Positions 24,452-33,091 of a DNA stretch of 64,000 nucleotides are shown one piece after another. The stretch is from CAG-103 sp963627135 (GTDB taxonomy: Bacteria > Bacillota > Clostridia > Oscillospirales > Oscillospiraceae), in the NCBI GenBank assembly GCA_963627135.1, contig CAVFZY010000032.1, forward strand, positions 29,863 through 93,862, given 5' to 3'. The notes beneath the pieces were generated by a model that was not told the DNA's origin, made no database searches, and worked only from the letters and a program-made list of their open reading frames with translations. Both the position numbers and the translations under genes were made by a program. Each line of letters begins with the position of its first letter. Position 1 is the stretch's first letter.

Positions 24452-27220
24452 TCAAGCATTAACCACGTGCTCGACGTAGCCCATGAGGATCCTGGCGACC
24501 TGGGCGCGGGAAGCGCTGCCCTGGGGGTCGAGAATCGTTTGCGTGCCGCGCACCGCGCCGCTGACGAGGCCGGATGCATTGGCCCACGCGAGGGCAGACT
24601 GTGCCCAGTCAGACACACTGCCGGCGTCCGGGAACACCGAGAGGTCGGCGCGCGCGCTGACGTCATAGCCCTTGCTCTGCGCGTAGTTGAAGAGGATGAC
24701 GGCCGTCTGCTCGCGCGTGACGGCGCCGCTGGGATCGAAGCGGCCATTGCCGATACCGGCGACCACGCCGTTTTCCGCCGCCCAGGTGACGGCATCGGTG
24801 TACCACGCGCCGTCCGGCACATCATCAAACGTGTTGACACCCTTCGGTGCGGGCTCGCCCGCGAGCCGCCACAGCACGGACACGAGCATGGCGCGGGTCA
24901 TGGTCACATCCGGGGCGAAGGTCGTGTCAGTCGTGCCGGCGAAGAGACCGTTATTGTAGGCATAGGCCGCCGCGCCGTAGTACCAGCTGCCGGCGGGCAC
25001 ATCCGTGAACGGGAAGCGCGCAATGGCCGTCACTCCGGAGACGACATCGAAGGCATAGGTCTGCTGCTGCGCATCCAATGCACCGCCGACGGCGGAGATG
25101 GTGCCGTCCTCGGCAAGGCTCCACGCGGTGAGCGCATCCGCTGCGCGCACCGGGACGCTGGCGCGCACGCTGCCGGCCGGGTAGCTTGCCGCTGCGCCGT
25201 CGACGGTGACGGAGGCGCTGGCAAGCGTCGCCGTGGCGGTCTGCGAACCGAGGGCACGCTGCTGTGCAGCGTTGAGAGAGGCCCCCGTGAGCGAGACGGC
25301 AACATCCTTGTGCAGGTCGAGCGCCGCAAGCGCGTCGCTGTCGAGTGTGACGGTGCCGGCTGCGAACTGTACCTGCAGGGCCGCAACGCCCGCATTGCGC
25401 GCGTTGATGATCGACCGGCCGGCGAGGATGACCGTGTCGGCTGCGGGATCGGTGGCGTCGACCGTCACGGTCGCGCCGGACTGGGCGTCCGTGGCCGCGC
25501 GGAGCTGGCGGCTGGTGAGGAACACCGTCGCCGTGCTGCCCTGCACGTACGCCTGCGTGGTCGCGGTGCTGCTGCCGCTGACGGGCAGAAGACGAACCTG
25601 CGCGTCACCGCTGTTTTCGATCAGGAACGTCATGTCATTGTCGTTCGGGCAGTTGTTGTCCACGCTCATGGACACGACAATCTTCACAAGCAGGTCGTTG
25701 AGCTGGCTCTTGAGGTACTTGGTGAACAGGCCCTGGAACTTCGTAAAGAGCACGCTGCCGCGGCCAAAGGTGTCTCTGGCAACGATGTCGAGCACCTGAT
25801 CGAGCAGGGCGCCGCTCTTAAGCTGATCGACGCCGGACTGCACCCAGGCGGGATAATTGCCGTCGTCCTCGCCGGCGAGGTTGCACTGGTAGATCCAGTT
25901 GGCGAAGTCGAGCAGGTTCTTACCCTCCGCGATCGGGACAACGGCCACATCATCAATGATCTGGTCGATGTTCGCCACGATCTTCGTGACCGGCCAGGTG
26001 TTCTCCGGCAGGAACTTGCTGAAGAACGACTTGATAAAGCTGCCCGCGACCGTCTTGAGCATATCGGTCGAGAAGCCGTGCGCGCGGCCGTACTCCGTGA
26101 GATCATCGATGGTCTTGGCCGATCCGGTCAGAGGATCCGTATAGCTGATGGGGCCGAAGTGCGTGCGCGTGCCGGTGGAAACGACTGTCGCGTCCGTGCT
26201 GCGGCGGACCTCCACGAAGCGCAGCGGCGACGGGTAGGTCAGGCCGGAGCCGGTCTCGATATCATAAATGGTGTTGCCGGCGTCCGTGGTTTTGGCGGCA
26301 ATATCGACCGCGTGCATATGGCCGGTGAACATGACGCTCATGCCCGCATCGGCATACTCCTGTGCGAGCCGCTCGTAGTCGTTCACGAGGTACATCGGCA
26401 GGATGGTCGGCTCGACGTCAAAGTGTGCGACGAGGCCGTGGTGCTGCATGCCGAGCACGACATCGCCGCGGGCCTTGGCGGCCTGGATCTGGGCGATGAC
26501 CCACTGTTCGAGGTCGACACTGATGGCACCGCTCGTCTCGTGTTCGTCCTCGCCGGTGGAGGTGTTGTCCGAGCTGTAGCGGCCGGTGTCGACGACGACG
26601 AGGGTGAAGCCGTCCGCCGGGCGGGCCACATAGGACAGGCCGCCCGCTTCCTTGCCGGCCGGAGGTGTATAGGTCGCAATGACGGTCGGGTCGGAATAGA
26701 CAAAGTCATAGATCTGCTTGAAATCTTCCGGATCCGTGCGCGTGGCGGGCACCGCCTTGCCGTCGGGCGTGTTGAAGTTCAGCGCGTCCGAGTTGCGGAT
26801 GTCATGGTTGCCGTTGATAACGTAAATCTTCATGTCCGGCATTTCCTGCTGCAGCTGCTGCAGCTTTTGCGCCAGCGCCTTGTGGCACTCCTGCTCGCCG
26901 TCCTTGGTCAGGTCGCCGGACAGCAGGAGCACATCCGGCTTGTCCTGGCGCACGGCGTCGAGCAGTGTGCCAAGGATGGCATCGCTCTCGGCAAACATCT
27001 TGCGGTCGCTGTTGAGCGCGGTCTGATAATCCTCCGTGTCGCAGATCATGGACGGCGACAGGTAGTGGTCGTCGGACATGACGGCGATCTTCAGCGTGTC
27101 GGTATCCGATTCGCTCTGCGCATCCTGCGCAGCGAAAACCGGCACGCTCAGGGCCAGCACCATCGCCACTACCAGCAGCAGCGACAGCAGGCGGGACCCG
27201 ATGCGTTTCGTGTGCTTCAT
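24452..27220 (-). CDS. Secreted metallophosphoesterase with three SLH domains
   Basis: This 922-residue protein has a Sec signal peptide ending PVFAAQDA. The calcineurin-like phosphoesterase domain covers about residues 45-350 (MSDDHYLSPS, LLSGDLTKDGE, VINGNHD, MQHHG, FTGHMHAVD), with the metal ligands in place. A long Ala/Thr/Val-rich beta region follows. Three SLH repeats close the protein (from about 750: FTDVPAGSWYYGAA, FDDVPDGAWYTDAV, FPDAGSVSDWAQSA) and tether it to secondary wall polymer. It probably frees phosphate from an external ester. TTTACA-type boxes upstream suggest phosphate control. AGGAGG precedes the ATG. Confidence 0.9.
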   Translation of the reverse strand: MKHTKRIGSRLLSLLLVVAMVLALSVPVFAAQDAQSESDTDTLKIAVMSDDHYLSPSMICDTEDYQTALNSDRKMFAESDAILGTLLDAVRQDKPDVLLLSGDLTKDGEQECHKALAQKLQQLQQEMPDMKIYVINGNHDIRNSDALNFNTPDGKAVPATRTDPEDFKQIYDFVYSDPTVIATYTPPAGKEAGGLSYVARPADGFTLVVVDTGRYSSDNTSTGEDEHETSGAISVDLEQWVIAQIQAAKARGDVVLGMQHHGLVAHFDVEPTILPMYLVNDYERLAQEYADAGMSVMFTGHMHAVDIAAKTTDAGNTIYDIETGSGLTYPSPLRFVEVRRSTDATVVSTGTRTHFGPISYTDPLTGSAKTIDDLTEYGRAHGFSTDMLKTVAGSFIKSFFSKFLPENTWPVTKIVANIDQIIDDVAVVPIAEGKNLLDFANWIYQCNLAGEDDGNYPAWVQSGVDQLKSGALLDQVLDIVARDTFGRGSVLFTKFQGLFTKYLKSQLNDLLVKIVVSMSVDNNCPNDNDMTFLIENSGDAQVRLLPVSGSSTATTQAYVQGSTATVFLTSRQLRAATDAQSGATVTVDATDPAADTVILAGRSIINARNAGVAALQVQFAAGTVTLDSDALAALDLHKDVAVSLTGASLNAAQQRALGSQTATATLASASVTVDGAAASYPAGSVRASVPVRAADALTAWSLAEDGTISAVGGALDAQQQTYAFDVVSGVTAIARFPFTDVPAGSWYYGAAAYAYNNGLFAGTTDTTFAPDVTMTRAMLVSVLWRLAGEPAPKGVNTFDDVPDGAWYTDAVTWAAENGVVAGIGNGRFDPSGAVTREQTAVILFNYAQSKGYDVSARADLSVFPDAGSVSDWAQSALAWANASGLVSGAVRGTQTILDPQGSASRAQVARILMGYVEHVVNA

Positions 27221-27286
27221 CTCTTCCTCCTGTAATATTCTAGATTCTGGCTCTTACAAGCTCATGCTCCTGTTTTACACAGCGCG

Positions 27287-27331
27287 TGTAAAGTCTGAAA
27301 CCGCGGGTATGTAAAGTTCCTGTGCGGTAAA
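27287..27331 (-). promoter_or_regulatory. TTTACA boxes upstream of the metallophosphoesterase (candidate Pho box)
   Basis: On the minus strand TTTACA occurs at 27287-27292 and 27310-27315, 23 bases apart, with TTTACC at 27326-27331. The 23-base step is the same as that seen between two boxes upstream of pstS. Opposite-strand TTTACA copies at 27274-27279 and 27343-27348 flank the set, and the first forms a dyad with the 27287 copy. Confidence 0.45.
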
Positions 27332-27356
27332 GTATCGACGATTTTACATTCCCGCC

Positions 27357-27385
27357 TTGACAAGCCGCACCGGGAGGCCTATGAT
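27357..27385 (+). promoter_or_regulatory. Promoter of the thi operon
   Basis: TTGACA (27357-27362) and TATGAT (27380-27385) are 17 bases apart, immediately ahead of the TPP riboswitch. Confidence 0.8.
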
Positions 27386-27395
27386 AAATGCGACA

Positions 27396-27482
27396 AATAC
27401 GGGGAGCCGCTTTGGCTGAGAGTAAGCATCCGCTTAGACCCGCACACCTGATTTGGACAATGCCAACGTAGGGATTCATACT
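27396..27482 (+). promoter_or_regulatory. TPP riboswitch (THI element)
   Basis: The conserved aptamer segments occur in order: GGGGAGCC, GGCTGAGA, GACCC, ACCTGAT and the hallmark AATGCCAACGTAGGGA. It precedes thiamine salvage genes and is followed by an intrinsic terminator, so thiamine pyrophosphate should switch the operon off by premature termination. Confidence 0.96.
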
Positions 27483-27492
27483 GCCGGACCAC

Positions 27493-27527
27493 AACAGCAG
27501 CACTCTTTACGGGCGCTGCTGTTTTTT
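27493..27527 (+). terminator. Terminator of the TPP riboswitch
   Basis: A 9-bp stem (27493-27501 with 27515-27523) runs into six T (27522-27527), 37 bases ahead of the thiM start codon. It is the expression platform of the riboswitch. Confidence 0.85.
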
Positions 27528-27563
27528 CGTGCAGATATTCCCCGGAAGAAAGGAGTCATTTTT

Positions 27564-28394
27564 ATGGAGCAAGTGCTCAAGACCACGCTCGAGAACGTGC
27601 GCGCGAAAACGCCGCTCGTGCACAACATTACAAACTACGTCACCGTCAACGACGTGGCGAACGTCCTGCTGGCGGCCGGCGGCTCGCCGATCATGTCCGA
27701 CGATGCCGACGATGTCGAGGACATCACGAGCATCTGCGGCGGGCTGAACATCAACATCGGTACGCTCAACAAAAACACCATCCCGTCGATGTTCCTCGCC
27801 GGGAAGAAGGCAAACGAGCTGGGCCATATCGTCCTGCTCGACCCCGTTGGCGCGGGCGCGAGCCGCCTGCGCACCGACACGGCCAACCGGCTCATGCAGG
27901 AAGTGCGCTTTGACGCCGTGCGCGGCAACATCTCCGAGATCAAGACGCTCTGCACCGGCAGCGGCAGCACCAAGGGCGTGGACGCCGACGCGGTCGACGC
28001 CGTGACGGAGGAAAATCTTGACGACGGCGTGCAGCTCGTCAAGACCTTCGCGCAGAGAGCCGGCTGCATCATCGCCGTGACCGGCGCGATTGACCTCGTG
28101 AGCGACGGCGCGCGCTGCTGGTGCATCCGCAACGGCCGCGCGGAGATGAGCCGCATCACCGGCACGGGCTGTCAGCTCTCGGCGCTGATGACGGCGTTTC
28201 TGGTCGCAAATCCCGACCGCAAGCTCGAGGCCGCGGCGGCCGCCGTGTGCATGATGGGACTCGCGGGCGAGATTGGCTGGGCCAACATGCAGCCCGGCGA
28301 CGGCAACAGCACCTACCGCAACCGCATCATCGACGCCATTTTCAACATGACCGGCGACGCGCTGGAGGAAGGGGCCAAGTATGAACTGCGATAA
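27564..28394 (+). CDS. thiM: Hydroxyethylthiazole kinase
   Basis: This 276-residue ribokinase-fold enzyme has the ThiM blocks LVHNITNYVTVNDVANVLLA, GGSPIMSDD, LDPVGAGASRLR and the catalytic-site TGTGCQLSAL. It phosphorylates 4-methyl-5-(2-hydroxyethyl)thiazole for salvage into thiamine. AAAGGAG precedes the ATG. It overlaps thiE by 14 bases. Confidence 0.96.
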   Translation: MEQVLKTTLENVRAKTPLVHNITNYVTVNDVANVLLAAGGSPIMSDDADDVEDITSICGGLNINIGTLNKNTIPSMFLAGKKANELGHIVLLDPVGAGASRLRTDTANRLMQEVRFDAVRGNISEIKTLCTGSGSTKGVDADAVDAVTEENLDDGVQLVKTFAQRAGCIIAVTGAIDLVSDGARCWCIRNGRAEMSRITGTGCQLSALMTAFLVANPDRKLEAAAAAVCMMGLAGEIGWANMQPGDGNSTYRNRIIDAIFNMTGDALEEGAKYELR

Positions 28395-29022
28395 CGCGTC
28401 TCTGCTGCTCTATGCCGTGACCGACCGCTCGTGGCTGCACGGCCAGACGCTCTACGAGCAGGCAGAGCAGGCGCTGCAGGGCGGCGCAACGTTTTTACAG
28501 CTGCGTGAAAAGGAACTCGACGAGGCGCATTTTCAAGAGGAAGCCATCGCGCTCAAGGCGCTGTGCCGGCAGTACGGCGTGCCGTTCGTGCTCGATGACA
28601 ACGTGGCGCTCGCCATAGCAACGGACGCCGACGGCGTGCACGTCGGCCAGAGCGACATGGCGGCCGGAAAAGTGCGCGCGCTCATCGGCCCGGACAAGAT
28701 CCTCGGTGTGTCGGCCCAGACGGTGGAGGAAGCGCTGCTGGCCGAGCGCGAGGGCGCGGACTATCTCGGCGTGGGCGCCGTATTCCCGACCGGGACGAAA
28801 GCCGACGCCGACGCCGTGAGCTATGACACTCTGCGTGACATCTGCGCGGCCGTGTCCATCCCGGTCATCGCCATCGGCGGCATCACGAAGGACAATGTCA
28901 CCCAACTCTCCGGCAGCGGCATCGTCGGCGTCGCCGTCGTGAGCGCAATCTTCGCGCAGCCGGACATCCCCGCCGCCACGCGCGCGCTCAAAGCCGCCGT
29001 GCGAGCGGCGCTGGACCTGTGA
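28381..29022 (+). CDS. thiE: Thiamine phosphate synthase
   Basis: This 213-residue TIM-barrel enzyme has GGATFLQLREKELDE, VPFVLDDNVALA, ADGVHVGQSDM, YLGVGAVFPTGTK and IPVIAIGGI. It joins thiazole phosphate with HMP pyrophosphate. It is translationally coupled to thiM by overlap. Confidence 0.96.
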   Translation: MNCDNASLLLYAVTDRSWLHGQTLYEQAEQALQGGATFLQLREKELDEAHFQEEAIALKALCRQYGVPFVLDDNVALAIATDADGVHVGQSDMAAGKVRALIGPDKILGVSAQTVEEALLAEREGADYLGVGAVFPTGTKADADAVSYDTLRDICAAVSIPVIAIGGITKDNVTQLSGSGIVGVAVVSAIFAQPDIPAATRALKAAVRAALDL

Positions 29023-29122
29023 CCCCCTGCGCGCGGGCGCAGACAAGATAATAAAATAGCGGCGGATCGGGGGCACCACTTTCCGTCGCTCAACAAAATT
29101 GATGCTGAAAAGGAGACAGAAT

Positions 29123-29926
29123 ATGAAAACAGCATTAACGATCGCCGGAAGCGATTCCAGCGGAGGCGCCGGTATTCAGGCCGATCTGAAAGCCATGACC
29201 ATGAATGGCGTATTTGCCATGAGTGCGATCACGGCGCTGACCGCCCAGAACACGACCGGCGTACAGGGTATTTTTGAAGTGAGCCCGGCATTTCTCGGCC
29301 AGCAGATCGACAGCGTCTTTACCGACATCCGGCCTGACGCGGTGAAGATCGGCATGGTCGCGTCCTCCGGCCTCATTGAGGTCATTGCCGAGCGGCTGCA
29401 GCACTACGCAGCGACGAACATCGTCGTCGACCCCGTGATGGTCGCCACGAGCGGCGCGCGGCTCATCTCCGAGGATGCCATCGCCACGCTCGAGGCGCGG
29501 CTGCTGCCGCTTGCCACTGTGCTCACGCCCAACATCCCGGAAGCGGAAGTGCTCTCGGCTCTGACCATTGCCTCCCCCGACGACATGATCGCCGCCGGAA
29601 AAGCCATCAGCGAGCGCTACGGCTGCGCCGTCCTGTGCAAGGGCGGACACCGGCTCAACGACGCCAACGACCTCCTGTACCGCGACGGCAGCTACGAGTG
29701 GTTCAACGGCAGGCGCATCGACAACCCCAACACCCACGGCACCGGCTGCACGCTCTCAAGCGCCATCGCGGCCAACCTCGCCAAGGGCTTTGACCTCGAC
29801 ACGGCCGTCCGCCGCGCAAAGGACTACCTCTCCGGCGCACTGGCCGCCATGCTCGACCTCGGCGCCGGTGCCGGCCCGATAGATCACGCGTTCGACCTGA
29901 AGCCGGAATACCGGCAGGAGGCCTGA
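29123..29926 (+). CDS. thiD: Hydroxymethylpyrimidine/phosphomethylpyrimidine kinase
   Basis: This 267-residue ribokinase-fold enzyme shows IAGSDSSGGAGIQADLKAM, ALTAQNTTGVQ, DPVMVATSG, LTPNIPEAE and THGTGCTLSSAIAANLA. It phosphorylates HMP twice for thiamine synthesis. The ATG at 29123 follows AAGGAGA. A gap of about 100 bases separates it from thiE, longer than elsewhere in the operon. Confidence 0.96.
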   Translation: MKTALTIAGSDSSGGAGIQADLKAMTMNGVFAMSAITALTAQNTTGVQGIFEVSPAFLGQQIDSVFTDIRPDAVKIGMVASSGLIEVIAERLQHYAATNIVVDPVMVATSGARLISEDAIATLEARLLPLATVLTPNIPEAEVLSALTIASPDDMIAAGKAISERYGCAVLCKGGHRLNDANDLLYRDGSYEWFNGRRIDNPNTHGTGCTLSSAIAANLAKGFDLDTAVRRAKDYLSGALAAMLDLGAGAGPIDHAFDLKPEYRQEA

Positions 29927-29928
29927 AC

Positions 29929-31101
29929 GTGAAAAAAACATCTGCATTTCAAAACAGCCTCATCTGGTTCGGCGCGGCCGTGTCCATCGCGGAGATCCTT
30001 ACCGGCACATACTTCGCGCCCCTCGGCTTCGCGAAGGGCCTGCTCGCCATCCTCGTCGGCCACGTCATCGGCTGCGCGATGTTCTTCTTCGCGGGCCTCA
30101 TCGGCGGCCGTACCGGCCGCAGCGCCATGGGCACGGTCGAGCTGAGCTTTGGCCGCATCGGCTGCCTGTTTTTCGCCGCGCTCAACGTGTTGCAGCTCGT
30201 CGGCTGGACAGCCATCATGATCTATGACGGCGCGCTGGCGACGAACACCGTGCTCGGCATCGGCAAGTGGGTGTGGTGCCTCGTCATCGGCGGGCTCATC
30301 GTGGTGTGGATCGCCGTCGGCATCAAGAACCTCGGCTGGATCAACAAGATCGCCATGGCCGCGCTGTTCATCCTCTCGATCGTGCTGTGCGTGGTGGTGT
30401 TCCGCGGCGGCACGCCCGTCACGGCGCCGGACGACAGCCTGAGCTTCGGCGCGGCGGTCGAGCTGGCCGTGGCCATGCCGCTGTCGTGGCTGCCGCTCAT
30501 CTCCGACTACACGCGCGAGGCCGAAAAGCCATTCGCCGCCACGCTCTCGAGCACGCTGACCTACGGCGTCGTGAGCTGCTGGATGTACGTCATCGGCATG
30601 GGCGCCGCCATCTTCACCGGCGAGGGCGACATCGCGCTCATCATGGTCAAGGCCGGTCTCGGCGTGGCCGCGCTGCTCATCCTCATCCTCTCGACCGTCA
30701 CGACGACGTTCCTCGATGCGTACAGCGCCGGCATCTCGGCAGAGTCCCTGTCGAAGAAGATCAACGGCAAGTATGCCGCGCTCATCGTGACCGTCATCGG
30801 CACGGTCTGCGCCATGTGCTTCCCGATGGACGACATCACGAACTTCCTGTACCTGATCGGCTCCGTGTTCGCGCCAATGATTGCCATCCAGATCACGGAC
30901 TTCTTCCTGCTCCGGCGCGGCGGCGTGAGCGGAAAGCTCGATGTGTGCAGCGCCGTCGTCTGGGTGCTGGGCTTCGTGCTCTACCGCGTGCTCATGACCG
31001 TGGACATCCCGGTCGGCAACACGCTGCCCGACATGGCCGGCACGATGCTCCTGTGCCTGATCGCGCACAAGATCGTCCCGGACAAAACAAAGGCCGCCTG
31101 A
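29929..31101 (+). CDS. cytX: Putative hydroxymethylpyrimidine transporter CytX (NCS1 family)
   Basis: This 390-residue membrane protein has about twelve hydrophobic helices and belongs to the NCS1/cytosine permease family; FGAAVSIAEILTGTYFAPLG opens it. It starts with GTG 2 bases after thiD, with CAGGAGG ahead. CytX proteins sit in TPP-regulated operons and are thought to import HMP, which fits the salvage enzymes thiD, thiE and thiM here. The substrate has not been shown for this protein. Confidence 0.88.
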   Translation: MKKTSAFQNSLIWFGAAVSIAEILTGTYFAPLGFAKGLLAILVGHVIGCAMFFFAGLIGGRTGRSAMGTVELSFGRIGCLFFAALNVLQLVGWTAIMIYDGALATNTVLGIGKWVWCLVIGGLIVVWIAVGIKNLGWINKIAMAALFILSIVLCVVVFRGGTPVTAPDDSLSFGAAVELAVAMPLSWLPLISDYTREAEKPFAATLSSTLTYGVVSCWMYVIGMGAAIFTGEGDIALIMVKAGLGVAALLILILSTVTTTFLDAYSAGISAESLSKKINGKYAALIVTVIGTVCAMCFPMDDITNFLYLIGSVFAPMIAIQITDFFLLRRGGVSGKLDVCSAVVWVLGFVLYRVLMTVDIPVGNTLPDMAGTMLLCLIAHKIVPDKTKAA

Positions 31102-31128
31102 GCCTTTTGCAAAAATTGCCTGGCTGGA

Positions 31129-31155
31129 AACGCCCGCATGATGTGCGGGCGTTTT
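31129..31155 (+). terminator. Terminator of the thi operon
   Basis: A 10-bp stem (31129-31138 with 31144-31153) with a 5-base loop ends in five T. Confidence 0.9.
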
Positions 31156-31161
31156 TGCGTC

Positions 31162-31190
31162 TTGAATTCCCAGCAAAGCCGTGTTATTTT
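31162..31190 (+). promoter_or_regulatory. Promoter for the nitrilase pair
   Basis: TTGAAT (31162-31167) and TATTTT (31185-31190) are 17 bases apart, about 35 bases before the first nitrilase-like gene. Confidence 0.5.
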
Positions 31191-31223
31191 AAGGACAGAA
31201 ACAAGATTCAGGGAGGCAGGCAT

Positions 31224-32147
31224 ATGAAAGATCTCAAACCGACGTGCCGCATCGCCGTGGTGCAGGCGGCGCCGGTGCTGTTTGACAAGACCGCGTGCAC
31301 GGACAAGGCCGTGCGCCTGATCGCGGAGTGCGCGCAGCATGGCGCGGAGCTCATCGTGTTCCCGGAGCTGTTCATCCCCGGCTACCCGTACGGCATGACG
31401 TTCGGCTTCACGGTCGGCGCGCGCAACGAAGACGGGCGCAAGGACTGGCAGCTATATTGCGACAACTCCATCGTCGTGCCCGGGCCGGAGACGGAGTGCC
31501 TCGCCGCGGCGGCGAAGGCCGCGGGCGCGTATGTGAGCATCGGCGTGTCGGAGCGCGACGGCGTGACGGGCACGCTCTATAACTCCAACCTCATTTTCTG
31601 CCCGGACGGCACGCTCGCCCCCGTGCACCGCAAGCTCAAGCCCACCGGGGCCGAGCGCGTGGTATGGGGCGACGCCGACCGCGGGTATTTCCCGGTCGTG
31701 GACACGCCGTGGGGCCCGATGGGCAGCCTCATCTGCTGGGAAAGCTATATGCCGCTGGCGCGCACGGCGCTGTATGAAAAGGGCGTGACGCTCTACATCT
31801 CGCCGAACACGAACGACAATCCCGAGTGGCAGGCCACCGTGCAGCACATCGCGCTCGAGGGCCGGTGCTACTTCATCAACTGCGACATGGTCTTTCGCCG
31901 CGCGGACTACCCCGCCGGGCTGCACTGCCCGGACGAAATTGCGCGCCTGAACGACATTCCCTGCCGCGGCGGCAGCTGCATCGTCGACCCCTACGGGCAC
32001 TATATCGTGCAGCCCCTGTGGGACACCGAGGACATTCTCTACGCCGATCTCGACATGCAGCGCGTGCCCGCGAGCCGCATGGAGCTCGACGTGTGCGGCC
32101 ACTACGCGCGGCCGGACGTGCTGCGCCTGACCGTGCAGGATGCATGA
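31224..32147 (+). CDS. Nitrilase-superfamily enzyme, probable nitrilase
   Basis: This 307-residue protein shows the nitrilase triad: Glu in FPELFIPGYPYG, Lys in HRKLKPTGAE and Cys in LICWESYMPLAR. The RKLKPT and ICWE-x-x-x-P spellings are those of true nitrilases (branch 1), which turn nitriles into carboxylic acids plus ammonia, rather than those of amidases. The length and the long insert after the Glu motif also agree. The ATG follows GGGAGG. It forms a pair with a second superfamily member 13 bases downstream. The natural substrate is unknown. Confidence 0.86.
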   Translation: MKDLKPTCRIAVVQAAPVLFDKTACTDKAVRLIAECAQHGAELIVFPELFIPGYPYGMTFGFTVGARNEDGRKDWQLYCDNSIVVPGPETECLAAAAKAAGAYVSIGVSERDGVTGTLYNSNLIFCPDGTLAPVHRKLKPTGAERVVWGDADRGYFPVVDTPWGPMGSLICWESYMPLARTALYEKGVTLYISPNTNDNPEWQATVQHIALEGRCYFINCDMVFRRADYPAGLHCPDEIARLNDIPCRGGSCIVDPYGHYIVQPLWDTEDILYADLDMQRVPASRMELDVCGHYARPDVLRLTVQDA

Positions 32148-32160
32148 AAGGAGCCGCCAT

Positions 32161-32955
32161 ATGAAGCTTGCCATGGCGCAGATGTCCATGAGCGGAAGCA
32201 TGGACGAAAACCTGAAAAAGTCCCTCGCCTTCTGCGACGCCGCTGCGGGCAGCGACCTGCTGTTTTTCCCGGAGGTGCAGCTCACGCCGTTTTTCCCGCA
32301 GTATGCGGGCAGGAATGTGGGCGCCTATGTCGTCCCGGCGGGCAGCCCGACGGTTCAGGCCTTCGCAGGCAAGGCGAAGGAGCACCGGCTCTACCTCTCG
32401 CCGAACATGTACCTCGAGCAGGAGGGCCGTCGCTATGACGCCTCCCTCTGGCTGACGCCGGAGGGGGACTGCGCGGGCGTGGCCAAGATGGTGCACATCA
32501 TGCAGGCGGCGCAGTTTTACGAGCGCGACTACTACACGCCGTCTGAGGACGGCTTTCTCGTGTTCGACACGCCGTTTGGCTGCGTCGGCATCGTGATCTG
32601 CTTTGACCGGCACCTGCCGGAGAGCATCCGCACGTGCGCGCTCAAGGGGGCGGATCTCGTCATCATCCCGACGGCGAACACAAAAGCCGAACCCATGGAG
32701 CTCTTCGAGTGGGAGATCCGCGTGCAGGCGATGCAGAACCAGATCTTCGTTGCCATGTGCAACCGTGTGGGACGCGAGGACGGGATGGACTTTGCCGGCG
32801 AGTCGCTCATTGTGCACCCGAGCGGCGACGTGATCTGCAAAGCCGACGACCGCGAGCAACTCATCGTGCAGGAGCTCGACCTCGCCGAGGCGTGGCTCTG
32901 GCGCGAGCAGAAGCGCCCGTACCTCAAGCAGCGGCGGCCGGAGTGCTATCTGTAA
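32161..32955 (+). CDS. Carbon-nitrogen hydrolase (amidase-type nitrilase superfamily)
   Basis: This 264-residue protein carries the triad Glu in FFPEVQLTPFF, Lys in GVAKMVHIM and Cys in IVICFDRHLPESIR. The CFDRHLPE wording resembles N-carbamoyl-amino-acid or carbamoylputrescine amidases. It differs clearly from the nitrilase immediately upstream, so the two could act in series on one compound. AAAGGAG precedes the ATG. Confidence 0.85.
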   Translation: MKLAMAQMSMSGSMDENLKKSLAFCDAAAGSDLLFFPEVQLTPFFPQYAGRNVGAYVVPAGSPTVQAFAGKAKEHRLYLSPNMYLEQEGRRYDASLWLTPEGDCAGVAKMVHIMQAAQFYERDYYTPSEDGFLVFDTPFGCVGIVICFDRHLPESIRTCALKGADLVIIPTANTKAEPMELFEWEIRVQAMQNQIFVAMCNRVGREDGMDFAGESLIVHPSGDVICKADDREQLIVQELDLAEAWLWREQKRPYLKQRRPECYL

Positions 32956-32971
32956 AAGCGAAAAAATGCAG

Positions 32972-32999
32972 GCCCCGCGCCGGATCCCCGGCGCGGGGC
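32972..32999 (+). terminator. Terminator of the nitrilase pair
   Basis: A 12-bp GC-rich stem (32972-32983 with 32988-32999) with an ATCC loop follows the stop codon by 16 bases. The T tract is weak. Confidence 0.75.
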
Positions 33000-33033
33000 G
33001 CAATTTGTCTCATAATGCCCGGCGATTGAAAAC

Positions 33034-33065
33034 AGGCCGCTGAAAGCGCTTGCTTTCAGCGGCCT
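33034..33065 (-). terminator. Terminator of the hydroxyacid dehydrogenase operon
   Basis: A perfect 14-bp stem (33034-33047 with 33052-33065) and a GCTT loop lie 26 bases after the dehydrogenase stop codon. It is followed on the minus strand by GTTTTC. Confidence 0.8.
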
Positions 33066-33091
33066 GCGGCTGTGATGATGTAAAGTTCCGA

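Noticed and set aside
24383..27235. A 950-codon open frame on the plus strand, opposite the metallophosphoesterase
   Set aside because: It is the antisense shadow of a gene with a signal peptide, catalytic motifs and SLH domains. Its own translation is His/Arg/Gly-rich without any recognisable domain.
27240..27503. An 87-codon minus-strand frame over the TPP riboswitch
   Set aside because: The DNA is explained by the riboswitch, promoter and Pho-like boxes; the peptide has no coding features.
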